Assembly: GCA_963790415.1 (NCBI GenBank)
Contig: CAWBOK010000003.1
Location: 744,001-808,000 of the forward strand
Length of the DNA stretch: 64,000 nucleotides
Source: JAJZQZ01 sp963790415
GTDB taxonomy: Bacteria; Actinomycetota; Thermoleophilia; RBG-16-64-13
Direction: 5' to 3'
Shown here piece by piece: positions 26,010 to 35,743 of the stretch (within the stretch, counting starts at the first letter, position 1; each line of letters begins with the position of its first letter). The translations under genes and the position numbers were made by a program. Under the pieces are notes generated by a model. That model was not told the origin of the DNA, made no database searches, and saw only the letters and a list, made by a program, of their open reading frames with translations.

Positions 26010-28787
26010 CTAGCCTGCCCCTATCGCGCTGCTGGACGTGGCCAGGGCGTCGTCTCCCTCCAGGGCAGTCAGGAAGGCCTGCACCAGGGTCGGGTCGAGC
26101 TGAGTGCCGGACACCCGAAGGAGCTCGGCCACCGCTTCCTCGTGTGACATCGCCTTGCGGTAGGGGCGGTCGGTGGTCATGGCCGAGTAGGCATCGGCCA
26201 CAGCCAGGATCCGGCCAAGGCGCGGGATAGCCTCGCCGCGCAGTCCACGGGGGTAGCCCGTGCCATCGAAGTGCTCATGGTGGGCGCCCACGGCCTCGAT
26301 CACCTCGCTGAGGTTGGGGACCTCCTTGATGATCAGCTCGCCCAGCTGTACGTGATGCTTGACGATATCGAACTCGCCCACGTCGAGACGTCCAGGTTTC
26401 TGGAGGATGGCGTCCGGCACGCCTATCTTGCCCACATCGTGCAGCAGGCCGGCGATCCGGAGGATGCTCTGTGATTCGTCCGAGAGAGCAAGGTGCCGAC
26501 CGAGCATCAAAGCGCGGCCCGTCACGTCCTCGGAGTGGTGGCGCGTGTAGCGGTCCTTCTTGTCCACCGCGGTCACTAGACCGTCGAGGACCCCGAAGAC
26601 CCCCGCTCCGGCAAACTCGTCCCTGATCTCAGACAGATCATCGGTCTGTGTCGACGTGACCGTGTTCCCGCCTTGCTGCTTCGACAGGTACATGTTGGCG
26701 TCGGCAAAGCCAACGAGCTCGGTGGACGATCGGGCATCAGTGGGATAGGTAGCGACGCCGTAGCTCAGGTGCAGGGGGATGGGAAGGCCGTCGGGGGACT
26801 CGAAGGGATGATCGTAGATGAAGTCGCGCAGACGGTGAGCAAGTTCCACCGCACCCTGCCCGCCCGTGTCGGGGAGGATAGCCGCGAACTCGTCGCCGCC
26901 GTAGCGACCTACGATATCTGACGAGCGCAGGGCCGCCGAGAGGTGCGAGCCCACTTCGCGGAGCACATCGTCTCCGACAGGGTGCCCGTATGTATCGTTG
27001 AAGAGCTTGAAGCTGTCCAGGTCCATCATCACCAAGGACACCTTGCCTCCAACCCGCTGCGCCCTGTTGACTTCCTGATCCAACCGCTCGTGAATCCCGC
27101 GGTGGTTCAGTAGACCTGTTACCGAATCGCGCTCGGCGAGGATCAGTGCGTCCTCGTACTGCTGTGCATTCTCGAGGGCGACGCCCAACTGAGCTCCGAT
27201 GGATTCCTCCAGCAGCAGCAGGTCAGTGCGATAGTCCACCGCGGCATCATCGATGAGCAGTCCAAGGACCCCCAAAGGCCGACCGCGGGAGACAAGCGGA
27301 ACAACCGCGAGTGCGTCCCAGGGCCACAGATGGTCTGTCAATCCCGCCAGGACCGGCACGTCCGCCGTCATCACCATAGTGGGAACTTGGGCCTTGAAGA
27401 CGACTCCCATGGAGGGCTCCGACTGCAGGACCACGAGGATGTCGCGGGTCGTCTCGTCCAGGCCGCGATGGGCCGCCAGGACGACGCGCGCCCCGCGATC
27501 ATCACGCACCCACGCCACACCCCCGGTCGTGGCGGCTGCCTCGCAGGCGAGATCCAGGCCTGTGGCGAGCACCTCCGCCGGCTTCAGGGAGCGGCTGAGC
27601 GCGGTCGCACCCCGGTTGAGGGTATCCAGCTGCGCGGTACGCGCACTGAGCGCGTCGCTCTTCTCGGTCAGTTCCACCACCCGTAATTCGAGATTCTGCG
27701 ACAGCATGCCCAGAGATGTGTTCAGTCTGGTGTTCTCCAGCAGGGTCAGGAACTGGCGGACTATCACCAACAGAAGCAGTAGAACCGCGAAACCCAGGAC
27801 AAGGAAGTCGCGGGTGTCGAGGGTGCCCGCGTGCTCGCGGAAGTCGACGAACAGGATGGCCACGACCGCCGGGAACACGAGGTAGGGGAGGAGCAGGCGC
27901 AGCACTTTGGAGCGGTGTATGTCGACCAAGCCGGCCGTCGATGCCGCCCCAGCATCCGCGCCGGCGGCGGCCCGGGTCTCAGATGCCGGGGCGGCACCCC
28001 GGAGCAAGGAGATGGCAGCAAGGCCTCCCAGTGCATACGAAAGCGGCCAGAGAGGATCGACGATGCTCCCGGTGGAGAACTCGCCCTGTAGTGTGAGCCA
28101 CGCGTAGATCAAGTCGGCGAGGACAGTCACGGCGAAGCTGGTGAGCAGAAAAAGCGGAGCCAGAGCCACGCGTTCAAGGCGCCAGCTCAGGAAGAGGGTG
28201 GTCAAGGCGAACACCAGCACGAGGTCCCACATGGGGTAGGCGACGGTCACCGCCACCAGCAGCAAGGAGTCGTCTCCCGTGACGGAGGGGGCGAGGACCA
28301 GCTGCCACGCAAGTCCAGCAAGCCCCAGGGTGAAGAGGAGACTGTCAAGCACGATCGTGATCCGAGTGAATCGTCCGGGAGGACGTCGAACGAGGAAGAG
28401 TATTCCTGCGAACATGGCGGGATAGAACGCCATGAAGAAGACGTCGGCCAGGGAGGGGCTGGGCGATTCCTGAGCGAGAACCAGCTCGTAGAACGTCCAC
28501 GTGGCTTCCGCCAACGTCGAGAAGATGAACCCCAGCGCGAAGAAACGCCACGCCCAACGGTCACGGCGCTCGGGGGAGTACCGAGAGGAAGACGCCAACC
28601 AGCAGAGAGCCGCCGCTGCAGCCGGCATCGCGATCGAAGCGATGTCCAAGAGTGCTCGGCGCGAAGCGCTCTCGGCGCCGGGGAGGTACGTAGCCACGGC
28701 GAACAACGCCACCCAGGCGAGCAGAGCCCACCCGACGGCGCCGATGGGCGATCTGCGCTTCGTCTCTATCTTCGCGCCGACCTGCAT
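26010..28787 (-). CDS. Membrane GAF-GGDEF-HD-GYP protein (c-di-GMP synthesis/degradation)
   Basis: A 925-residue signalling protein. Eight to nine helices (about 20-330) form a sensor. A coiled stretch and GAF domain (about 380-545) follow. The GGDEF domain carries an intact YGGDEF at about residue 629. The HD-GYP domain carries HDVGK at about 782 and HHEHFDGTGYP at about 830. Both catalytic halves look complete, so it could make and hydrolyse c-di-GMP. ATG 28787 is chosen because GGAGGAGG lies nine bases upstream; longer starts exist to 28943. A perfect hairpin lies in the leader (28846-28871). Confidence 0.9.
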   Translation of the reverse strand: MQVGAKIETKRRSPIGAVGWALLAWVALFAVATYLPGAESASRRALLDIASIAMPAAAAALCWLASSSRYSPERRDRWAWRFFALGFIFSTLAEATWTFYELVLAQESPSPSLADVFFMAFYPAMFAGILFLVRRPPGRFTRITIVLDSLLFTLGLAGLAWQLVLAPSVTGDDSLLLVAVTVAYPMWDLVLVFALTTLFLSWRLERVALAPLFLLTSFAVTVLADLIYAWLTLQGEFSTGSIVDPLWPLSYALGGLAAISLLRGAAPASETRAAAGADAGAASTAGLVDIHRSKVLRLLLPYLVFPAVVAILFVDFREHAGTLDTRDFLVLGFAVLLLLLVIVRQFLTLLENTRLNTSLGMLSQNLELRVVELTEKSDALSARTAQLDTLNRGATALSRSLKPAEVLATGLDLACEAAATTGGVAWVRDDRGARVVLAAHRGLDETTRDILVVLQSEPSMGVVFKAQVPTMVMTADVPVLAGLTDHLWPWDALAVVPLVSRGRPLGVLGLLIDDAAVDYRTDLLLLEESIGAQLGVALENAQQYEDALILAERDSVTGLLNHRGIHERLDQEVNRAQRVGGKVSLVMMDLDSFKLFNDTYGHPVGDDVLREVGSHLSAALRSSDIVGRYGGDEFAAILPDTGGQGAVELAHRLRDFIYDHPFESPDGLPIPLHLSYGVATYPTDARSSTELVGFADANMYLSKQQGGNTVTSTQTDDLSEIRDEFAGAGVFGVLDGLVTAVDKKDRYTRHHSEDVTGRALMLGRHLALSDESQSILRIAGLLHDVGKIGVPDAILQKPGRLDVGEFDIVKHHVQLGELIIKEVPNLSEVIEAVGAHHEHFDGTGYPRGLRGEAIPRLGRILAVADAYSAMTTDRPYRKAMSHEEAVAELLRVSGTQLDPTLVQAFLTALEGDDALATSSSAIGAG

Positions 28788-28845
28788 CCGCCAGAACCTC
28801 CTCCGGTCGCAGCGCAGACGTTCCTGTGCCAACTTCACTTCCCCC

Positions 28846-28871
28846 AGTATCGGCCGGCGTCGGCCGATACT
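28846..28871 (-). other. Leader hairpin upstream of the c-di-GMP gene
   Basis: AGTATCGGCC and GGCCGATACT are perfect 10-base arms around a six-base loop, 59 bases before the chosen start. It lacks the conserved bases of the GEMM c-di-GMP riboswitch that I know. It could be an operator or an mRNA structure. Confidence 0.5.
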
Positions 28872-29043
28872 AAAGCGACTCGGTATCGGGATCTCGTTGG
28901 CAGCCAGATGTGTGGCGGAAAGGTCGACATGGGGCGACGGCATCCGTTGCCGACCCGGTGTTCGGGTACACTATCTCGTCGTGAGATGCGGGTCTGCCCT
29001 ACGGCCGCATACCGGACCAACAGAACATGATTAGGGGGCTCAC

Positions 29044-30653
29044 ATGAATCTGTCGCACACGGGATCGAACGAAGCGCTCGAGACCAGGAACCGCTCGCGG
29101 GATGTCGCCAGCGGCTCGGGGGTCTGCACGCGGTGCATGGCCGACTGCCAAGGGCAACTGCGACGTGTTCAAGTCGTCGTTCCGGGGCCGCGAGGTCATC
29201 TACCCGGTGCCCTTCGGCGAGATGACGGCCGGGGGCGACAAGGAGTACCCGGTCGACTACTCCCACCTGAACATCCTCGGGTTCGCCCAGGGGGCCAAGG
29301 CCATCGACGAGGCCAACCCCGACAAGGCCATCTTCCCGGTGGTCGACACCACCGCGGTCTACGGTCACATGAACCCGGTGCGCATGCGCATGCCGGTCTT
29401 CACCGGCGCCCTCGGCTCGACCGACATCGCCCGCAAGTACTGGGACAGCTTCGCCATCGGCGCGGCCATCTCGCGGCATCTCGGTGGTCATCGGCGAGAA
29501 CGTGTGCGGCATCGACCCGCAGGCGGAGTTCAGCTCCGCGGGCCGCATCGTCCGTTCGCCCGAGATGGAGCGCCGGATCAAGCTCTACAAGGAGTGGCAG
29601 GAGGGCTTCGGCGACGTCATCGTGCAGATGAACGTCGAGGACACCAACTTCGGCGTGGCCGACTACGTGGTGGAGAAGCTCGGGCGTCGAGACGATCGAG
29701 CTCAAGTGGGGCCAAGGGGCCAAGTGCATCGGCGGCGAGATCAAGATCCGGGACCTCGAGCGGGCCATCGAACTGCAGAAGCGGGGATACATCATCACTC
29801 CCAACCCCGCGTTGCCCGTCGAACCACGTGGCGTTCAGGAGCGGGGCGATCAAGGAGTTCGAGCGTCATTCCCGCCTGGGCTTCATCGACGAGGATGGGT
29901 TCCTGCGCACGGTCGAGTACCTGCGCCGCAACACGGGCGTCAAGCGGGTCACCCTGAAGACGGGCGCCTACGGCTATCCCGAGCTGGCGCGGGCGATCAA
30001 GTGGTCGTCGAAGGCGCGCGTCGACCTGGTGACCATCGACGGCTCGGGCGGCGGCACCGGCATGAGCCCGTGGCGGATGATGGAGGAGTGGGGCATCCCC
30101 ACCTTCTACCTGCAGTCGATGGCGTACGAGTGCGCCAAGCGGCTGGCCACTCGGGGCGAGTGGACTCCCGACCTGGCCATGGGCGGCGGCTTCTCCACCG
30201 AGGACCACATCTTCAAGGTGCTGGCCATGGGCGCCCCGTACTTCAAGGCCGTCTGCATGGGCCGGGCGATGATGATCCCGGGCTTCGTGGGCACCAACAT
30301 CGAGGGGCTCGTCCGCCAGAACGGTCGCCGGGGCCTGTGGAACGAGCTGCCCACGCCGGTCAAGAAGTTCGGGCAGACCCCCGAGGAGATCTTCGTGACC
30401 TACTCCACCCTCAGGGAGAAGTACGGCGACAAGATCGACACGATGCCGCTCGGGGCCATTGCCATCTACACCTTCGTCGACAAGCTGCGCACGGGACTGA
30501 CCCAGCTGATGGCCGGCGCCCGGAGCTTCCGGCTCGACACGCTGGTCCGCTCGCGACCTGGTCGCGTTGACGAAAGAGTCGGCCAAGGTCTCGGGCATCT
30601 CGTACGTGATGGACGCCGGCAAAGAAGAGGCGGAGCGCATTCTGGATAGCTGA
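29044..30653 (+). pseudogene. FMN-binding glutamate synthase family protein, broken by five +1 frameshifts
   Basis: Reading through the shifts gives 534 residues of a GltB2-like ferredoxin/NAD(P)H glutamate synthase alpha-type protein. It starts with a Cys-rich segment (CTRCMADC, then KGNCDVF) and has the FMN/2-oxoglutarate barrel (NILGFAQGAKAIDEANPDKA, DLVTIDGSGGGTGMSPWRMM, LAMGGGFSTEDHIFKVLAMG). Shifts lie near 29148, 29478, 29687, 29815 and 30555. Each is cured by removing one base: for example TGCAAGGGC at the first, CTCGGCGTC at the third, TTGCCGTCG at the fourth. The length minus five is divisible by three, and no in-frame stop or other damage is seen. It may be intact in reality. No small glutamate synthase subunit is nearby. 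Confidence 0.8.
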
Positions 30654-30674
30654 GCCGTCCACCGCAGCATGCAG

Positions 30675-30699
30675 GCCCCGGGGGTGCGACCCCCGGGGC
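30675..30699. terminator. Hairpin between converging genes
   Basis: GCCCCGGGGGT, loop GCG, ACCCCCGGGGC: a perfect 11-bp GC-rich stem between the converging glutamate synthase and PAP2 genes. No U-run follows on either strand, as is common in high-GC actinobacteria. It could terminate both transcripts. Confidence 0.6.
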
Positions 30700-30752
30700 G
30701 GGCGCCTACGTGTCGGCGGCGAAGCGTCGCACGCGTCGGGCCGACACGAGGT

Positions 30753-31388
30753 TCATCGCGGAGAGCGAACGATCCACCTGATGCGGGCCGTCAAACCGCG
30801 AGGGGCGCACACGGCCGATGCCACCGTCTGCCCTACCACTCCACCAACGATCCCGCCTGCGATGGCGTCGCTCGGATAGTGAACCCCGGTATGCACCCGC
30901 GAATAGGCCACGAAAAGGGCCAGAAGACGCAAGGGGAGGGCAAGAACGGGAACTTCGGAGCTCACCGCGTTCGCGAAGGCGAAGCCGGCGGCGGAATGAC
31001 CCGACGGGAACGAGGTCGAGGTCGGCATACTGACGTGTCGTTCCTGGGGAACGCCGTGGCCCTCGCGGTCGGGCCGGCGTCGCCCCACACCCTTGAGGCC
31101 CAGGTTGACCACGGCCGATGTCACGCCGATGGAAGCCGCGCCCGATAGCGCCGCCCGCCGTCCGGTCCGCCCTCCGCGGAGCGCCAAGAGGGCGGCGATG
31201 GTGAGCCAGATCCGGGAGTAGTTCGCGGCCGTCGAGAGACGGCGAAGCGGGACATCGAGCGTAGGCGTGGGCGTGGCGGCGATGGCGGCGTAGACCGCAT
31301 GGTCCACCGCGCGCAAGTCGCAAACCACTCCCTCCAGCGCGTGGAGGGCGCGCGGTGCGCGGTCGCTCGTGTGATCCCGGGCGAACAT
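30753..31388 (-). CDS. PAP2 superfamily phosphatase
   Basis: A 211-residue membrane protein with the three PAP2 motifs: KGVGRRRPD, FPSGHSAAG and SRVHTGVHYPSD, giving the full Arg-His-Asp catalytic set. Such enzymes remove phosphate from undecaprenyl diphosphate or phosphatidic acid at the membrane surface. TAGACT at 31396-31401 sits seven bases before the ATG with no ribosome site, so the transcript may be leaderless. Divergent from the second DUF2252 gene. Confidence 0.9.
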   Translation of the reverse strand: MFARDHTSDRAPRALHALEGVVCDLRAVDHAVYAAIAATPTPTLDVPLRRLSTAANYSRIWLTIAALLALRGGRTGRRAALSGAASIGVTSAVVNLGLKGVGRRRPDREGHGVPQERHVSMPTSTSFPSGHSAAGFAFANAVSSEVPVLALPLRLLALFVAYSRVHTGVHYPSDAIAGGIVGGVVGQTVASAVCAPRGLTARIRWIVRSPR

Positions 31389-31488
31389 GACACGCAGTCT
31401 ACACTATCGGCGGTCCCGTTCCGCCCGGTCCGAATGCTACAGTGGTACCGACATAGTCGAGCAGCGAGTCCGACCAGGGGGTTCCGCA

Positions 31489-32970
31489 GTGAGCGGCAAG
31501 CCGAAAGAGACGAGCAAGAAGTCGCAACCGCCTATCCGGGAGATCGAGGAGCAGATCATCGCGTCGGCTCCCCCGCAGGTGGAGCACTTCACGCCGGAGG
31601 AGCGGGCCTCCCTGGGCAAGGCGCTCCGCCAGCCGGCGCCACTCGACAGTCACGCCGATTGGACGCCTTCGGACTACCGCGTGGACCCCGTCACCCTTCT
31701 CGAGGAGCAGGCGCAGACACGGGTGCAGGAACTCGTGCCCATCCGCTATGGCCGCATGATGGTGTCGCCCTTTACGTACTACCGCGGGGCGGCCTACCCC
31801 ATGGCCTCCGATTTGGCCGGCACCCCGCGTTCCGGACTCCGCGTGCAGGCCTGCGGTGACGCCCACCTGTCGAACTTCGGAGTCTTCGCCTCGCCGGAGC
31901 GCGATCTCATGTTCGACATGAACGACTTCGACGAGACGCTGCCCGCCCCCTGGGAGTGGGACGTGAAGCGCCTCGCCGTGAGCTTCACGGTCGCGACCCG
32001 GGAGCGCAACTTCGACGCCAAGCTTCGCCGGAGCATCGTGCTCACCACCGTGCGGGCCTACCGGGAGGCCATGCGGCAGTTCGCCACCATGAAGAACCTC
32101 CAGGTGTGGTATGCCAAGCTCGACATCGCCACCGTTCTGGTGAAGATGCGAGAAGAGGGCAACTCGAAGATGGCCGCGAGGCTCGAGAGCGGGCTGGCCA
32201 AGGTAAGAAGCAAGGACAACATGCGCGCGTTCGAGAAGTTGGCCGTCACGTCGGGTGCAGAACCGCGCATCGCGAGCGACCCCCCGCTTATCGTTCCCGT
32301 CGGTGAACTGATCCATGACCTCGGGCGAGAGGAACTCATGGATACCTTGCGCGGTGTCCTGCGCACCTACCGCCGCACCCTCCCCGGGGACCGCCGCCGT
32401 CTGCTCGAGAGCTATCGTTTGGTGGACGTGGCCCGCAAGGTGGTGGGCGTGGGGAGCGTGGGCACCCGCGCGAACGTCGCCCTTTTGGTCGGCCGCGACA
32501 ACGCCGACCCGCTCTTTCTGCAGTTCAAAGAGGCCCAGGACTCGGTGCTCGCACCGTTTGCCGGCAAGAGCCTCTACAAGAACCAGGGGCAGCGCGTGGT
32601 CGAAGGTCAGAGGCTCATGCAGGCCACGAGCGACATCTTCCTGGGTTGGGTCCGGTTCATGGGATTAGACGGCAACCCCCGCGAGCACTACGTCCGCCAA
32701 CTCTGGGATGCCAAAGGATCCGTCGACACCGCGGTAATGCTGCCGGAGGGCTTCGTGGCCTACGCGCGCATGTGCGGTTGGACGCTGGCCCGTGCCCACG
32801 CTCGTTCGGGCGACCGCGTCGCCATCGGATCGTACCTAGGCAAGAAGGACACCTTCGACCAGGCGATCGCCGATTTCTCCGAAGCCTACGCCGATCAGAA
32901 CGAGCGCGACTACCAGGCGGTCGTCGACGCGGTCAAGAGCGGAAGGATCACGGCGCAGCAGGGGGTGTAG
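31489..32970 (+). CDS. DUF2252 family protein, paralog 2
   Basis: A 493-residue protein closely related to the one at 11780: RVQELVPIRYGRMM, FYRGGA-like YYRGAAYPMASDL, CGDAHLSNFG, DMNDFDETLPAPWEWDVKRL and WTLARAHARSGD all align at matching positions. The N-terminal 60 residues differ. GTG 31489 follows AGGGGG. Its end overlaps the converging SulP gene by 23 bases. Both copies sit beside a divergent gene for envelope lipid or polymer enzymes (LCP, PAP2). Confidence 0.85.
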   Translation: MSGKPKETSKKSQPPIREIEEQIIASAPPQVEHFTPEERASLGKALRQPAPLDSHADWTPSDYRVDPVTLLEEQAQTRVQELVPIRYGRMMVSPFTYYRGAAYPMASDLAGTPRSGLRVQACGDAHLSNFGVFASPERDLMFDMNDFDETLPAPWEWDVKRLAVSFTVATRERNFDAKLRRSIVLTTVRAYREAMRQFATMKNLQVWYAKLDIATVLVKMREEGNSKMAARLESGLAKVRSKDNMRAFEKLAVTSGAEPRIASDPPLIVPVGELIHDLGREELMDTLRGVLRTYRRTLPGDRRRLLESYRLVDVARKVVGVGSVGTRANVALLVGRDNADPLFLQFKEAQDSVLAPFAGKSLYKNQGQRVVEGQRLMQATSDIFLGWVRFMGLDGNPREHYVRQLWDAKGSVDTAVMLPEGFVAYARMCGWTLARAHARSGDRVAIGSYLGKKDTFDQAIADFSEAYADQNERDYQAVVDAVKSGRITAQQGV

Positions 32971-34720
32971 CGGCCGCAGTTCTCTCCCGGTCGAGCCAGT
33001 GGTCGACCGCGTCTGCGACACTGGTGAACACGTGGGTATCGCCGATCGCGTCCATCAAGCCGGTGCGCCGCAAACGATCGCGCACCGGCCCCCGCACCTG
33101 CGCCAGGAGCAACTCCACTCCGTCCATCTCCAGATGGGCTACGAACTCGCGGAGGGCGTCGCTGGTGGTGACATCGACGTCGGCGCTCGCGCCGATGTCG
33201 ATGAGCACCGTACGCGCGGGCGGGTCGGCCTTCGCGAGCAGGTCGAGCACCTGCGCGCGGGCGGCCAGCACGTTGAAGAAGTAGAGCGGGGAGTCCGACC
33301 TGATTATGACGAGCCCGGGGAACTGCTCGTTCTCCGGGTGCCGCTCCACGTCGCCGAACCCGGCCCGCTGCCCCGGGACCCTCCCGAGGACACTGATGTT
33401 CGGCCGGCTCGCGCGGGCCAGCACCATGACGAGGGAGAGGACGACGGCGACGATCATGCCGGTGAGCACATCGGTCAGCGTCACGCCCAGAAGGGCGGTC
33501 AGGGCGATCAAGAAGTCCGAGCGCCGCTGAGCGTAGAAGCGCCGCATCTCGCGCACGTCCATGAGAGAGAGCACCGCGGCGATGACCACCGCGCCCAGAA
33601 CGGCGTTGGGTAGGTCGCTGAAGAGCGAGCCCAGCAAGACGAGCGTAAGGAAGACAAGGGTCGCCGTCACCAACGAGGAGAGCTGCGAGCGGACACCCGC
33701 GGAGTCGGCGGTGGCGGTCTGGGAGAGACTGGCATCGGCGGTGAACCCCCCGAAGGCACCGCTGGCCAGATTGGCCATGCCGAGAGCGACGAGTTCCTGG
33801 TCGGGCTCGATCTCGTAGTGGTACTTGGTGCCGAACGCCCGAGCGGTCCCCAGCGACTCGCCCACGGCGAGAAACACGATGCCCGCCGCTCCGATGAGCA
33901 GGTAGGGGAGGTCGGACAACTGCACCCCGGGTAGGCCGGGCAGCGGTACGCCCGCCGTGAACTCGCCCACCACGCTCACTCCGTGGGCGCTCAGATCGAA
34001 GACGTTCGAGACCACGATGCCCAGCACCAGGGCGATCAGAGCTCCCGGCACACGTGGGGCAAAGAAGCGGAAGAGGAGGATCAGCGCGAGCGCACTCCCG
34101 CCCACGGCCAGCGCATACAGGTTGGTGTCGCCCAGCTGAGAGACGAGGTGTACCAGCTGCTCGAATACGTTCCCGCTGCCCGCGGGGAGGCCGAAGAGCT
34201 TGGGGATCTGGCCCACCATGATGGTGATGGCAAGGCCGAAGACGAATCCGGTGACCACCGACTTCGAGAGGAAGTTGGAGATGAAGCCGAGCCGGGCGAA
34301 CCCGGCGACGACCAGCACCACGCCCACGACGAGCGCGAGGGCCGCGGTGAGGGCCGCATAGCGCGTCGCGTCACCGAGCGCCAGGGGAGCGACCACAGCC
34401 GCGGACATGATGGCCATCGACGAGCTGGTGGTGACCTTCAGCTGGCGACTCGTACCGAAGACTGCGTACCCGATCAGTGCCGCGAAGGCGGTGGCCAATC
34501 CCACCTGGGCGGAGACTCCCGCGATCTGCGCGTAGGCCATGGCCACCGGCACCATGACACCCCACGAGGTGACCGCCCCCACGAGGTCTGCCCTCAGGCG
34601 GCGCCGAGGGTATGCGGGCAGCCATGTAGCGATAGGGACGTAGCGGTCGATGAGCTCACGCGCCGAGAGCTGTCCGCGCCAGGAGCGCTCTTTACCGCTG
34701 TCGCCGTCCGCCGCCATCAC
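32948..34720 (-). CDS. SulP-family anion transporter with STAS domain, paralog 1
   Basis: A 590-residue carrier. The transmembrane part (about 40-440) has the SulP opening GVMVPVAMAYAQIAG and the central FTADASLSQTATADSAG segment near the anion site. A STAS domain follows (about 475-575: IDIGASADVDVTTSDALREF). Substrate may be sulfate, bicarbonate or another anion. Start GTG 34720 or ATG 34717. Intact, unlike the second paralog at 45964. Confidence 0.88.
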   Translation of the reverse strand: MMAADGDSGKERSWRGQLSARELIDRYVPIATWLPAYPRRRLRADLVGAVTSWGVMVPVAMAYAQIAGVSAQVGLATAFAALIGYAVFGTSRQLKVTTSSSMAIMSAAVVAPLALGDATRYAALTAALALVVGVVLVVAGFARLGFISNFLSKSVVTGFVFGLAITIMVGQIPKLFGLPAGSGNVFEQLVHLVSQLGDTNLYALAVGGSALALILLFRFFAPRVPGALIALVLGIVVSNVFDLSAHGVSVVGEFTAGVPLPGLPGVQLSDLPYLLIGAAGIVFLAVGESLGTARAFGTKYHYEIEPDQELVALGMANLASGAFGGFTADASLSQTATADSAGVRSQLSSLVTATLVFLTLVLLGSLFSDLPNAVLGAVVIAAVLSLMDVREMRRFYAQRRSDFLIALTALLGVTLTDVLTGMIVAVVLSLVMVLARASRPNISVLGRVPGQRAGFGDVERHPENEQFPGLVIIRSDSPLYFFNVLAARAQVLDLLAKADPPARTVLIDIGASADVDVTTSDALREFVAHLEMDGVELLLAQVRGPVRDRLRRTGLMDAIGDTHVFTSVADAVDHWLDRERTAAATPPAAP

Positions 34721-34994
34721 GCACCACTTGATCGCATCGCCGGCCCGGCGACCAGACGGCCGTGGCCTCGCCTGCGGGTAGGACGCAGCGTCATCCGCAG
34801 ACGGACCCAGAGTATCATCGCGGGGCGGCCGGCGGGAGTGTCACCTGGACCCGGGTGTACACTTAACGTGCGCGGTGCGCGGCAGCACAGCAGGAGATCG
34901 GTATGCGCAGGATGTTGTCACTTTGGCATCCTCTCCCGCCTGGCGGGGGTTTCCCTCGAGATGTGGCGCTTTGCCGGTTCCTCGTGGAGGGACG

Positions 34995-35711
34995 GTGTCA
35001 CACGCCCGCTACACCCCACGACCATGGCGGGTCTTGCTCGCCGGGTGCCTGGTCGTGGCCGGGCTATCGGCTGCCTTCGGCTGCGCATCGCCGGGCGGCT
35101 CGTCTGCCTCGACCGCCGCCGACGCGGCGACCGGGCGGTCGACCACAACCGCACCGTTGATCACAACCCCCGTCACCAACAGCGTGACCGGTCCCCTCCT
35201 GGAAGAGGTGCGCGCCCTCCTCGCCGACCTGAATGCCGGGCGTATCATTATCGACTGGCCGCCGCCCGAGGCTACGATCCCGGAGGACTCCTTGTTCGCG
35301 CAGGACGCCGGGGCGCTGCTTGTGGCCATCGAAATGAGTTTGTTGGGACCTGATGTCACTGTCTTCCTGAAGGATGCAGCCGCCGGCCAAGTGCAGGAGT
35401 TTGCTCACGAGGTCGCAGCCTGGCCGGAGGTCGCGCGCGCGGAGCCCGAGACCAAGGAAGAAGTGCTTGCCCAGCTCAGACAGGACCTGGCCGATCGCCC
35501 CGAGGTGCTGGATGGCCTGGAGGACAATCCTCTCCCGGCCGAACTCAACCTCTGGCTGAGTGACCCCGCATCGTCGGAGGAAGCCGTCGCCAAGCGGTTG
35601 GGGGCCGACACCCGGATCGACGAGGTCCGTCACGGCCGAGAGATCAGCCGTCGGTTAGTCGACGTGATCAAGACCTACATACGGAGAGTCTCCCCGAGTA
35701 CCAGCGGCTGA
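34995..35711 (+). CDS. Lipoprotein resembling the FtsX extracellular domain
   Basis: A 238-residue secreted protein. The signal peptide ends near SAAFGC, a loose lipobox, and is followed by a Ser/Thr spacer. From about residue 135 the sequence VTVFLKDAAAGQVQEF, AWPEVARAEPETKEEVLAQL, LEDNPLPAELNLWL follows the known FtsX extracellular domain (strand, helix, 'V/Y..S/TKEEAL', 'NPLPAS..'). There is no permease part, so it is a stand-alone domain. FtsX uses this domain to control cell-wall hydrolases; a soluble copy could bind the same partners. GTG 34995 follows GGAGGGA. Family assignment is by motif pattern only. Confidence 0.6.
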   Translation: MSHARYTPRPWRVLLAGCLVVAGLSAAFGCASPGGSSASTAADAATGRSTTTAPLITTPVTNSVTGPLLEEVRALLADLNAGRIIIDWPPPEATIPEDSLFAQDAGALLVAIEMSLLGPDVTVFLKDAAAGQVQEFAHEVAAWPEVARAEPETKEEVLAQLRQDLADRPEVLDGLEDNPLPAELNLWLSDPASSEEAVAKRLGADTRIDEVRHGREISRRLVDVIKTYIRRVSPSTSG

Positions 35712-35743
35712 CGCGCGCCGGCAGTAGGGCTGCCTTATGCTCC

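Noticed and set aside
28788..29043. c-di-GMP riboswitch before the GGDEF/HD-GYP gene
   Set aside because: The conserved GEMM bases are missing; only a plain hairpin is present.
29044..30653. Programmed +1 frameshifting in glutamate synthase
   Set aside because: The five sites share no slippery motif or stop codon, and similar breaks occur in unrelated genes; sequencing insertions explain them better.
34921..34955. Terminator-like CCCGCC/GGCGGG plus TTT
   Set aside because: The stem has almost no loop and no gene ends before it on that strand.
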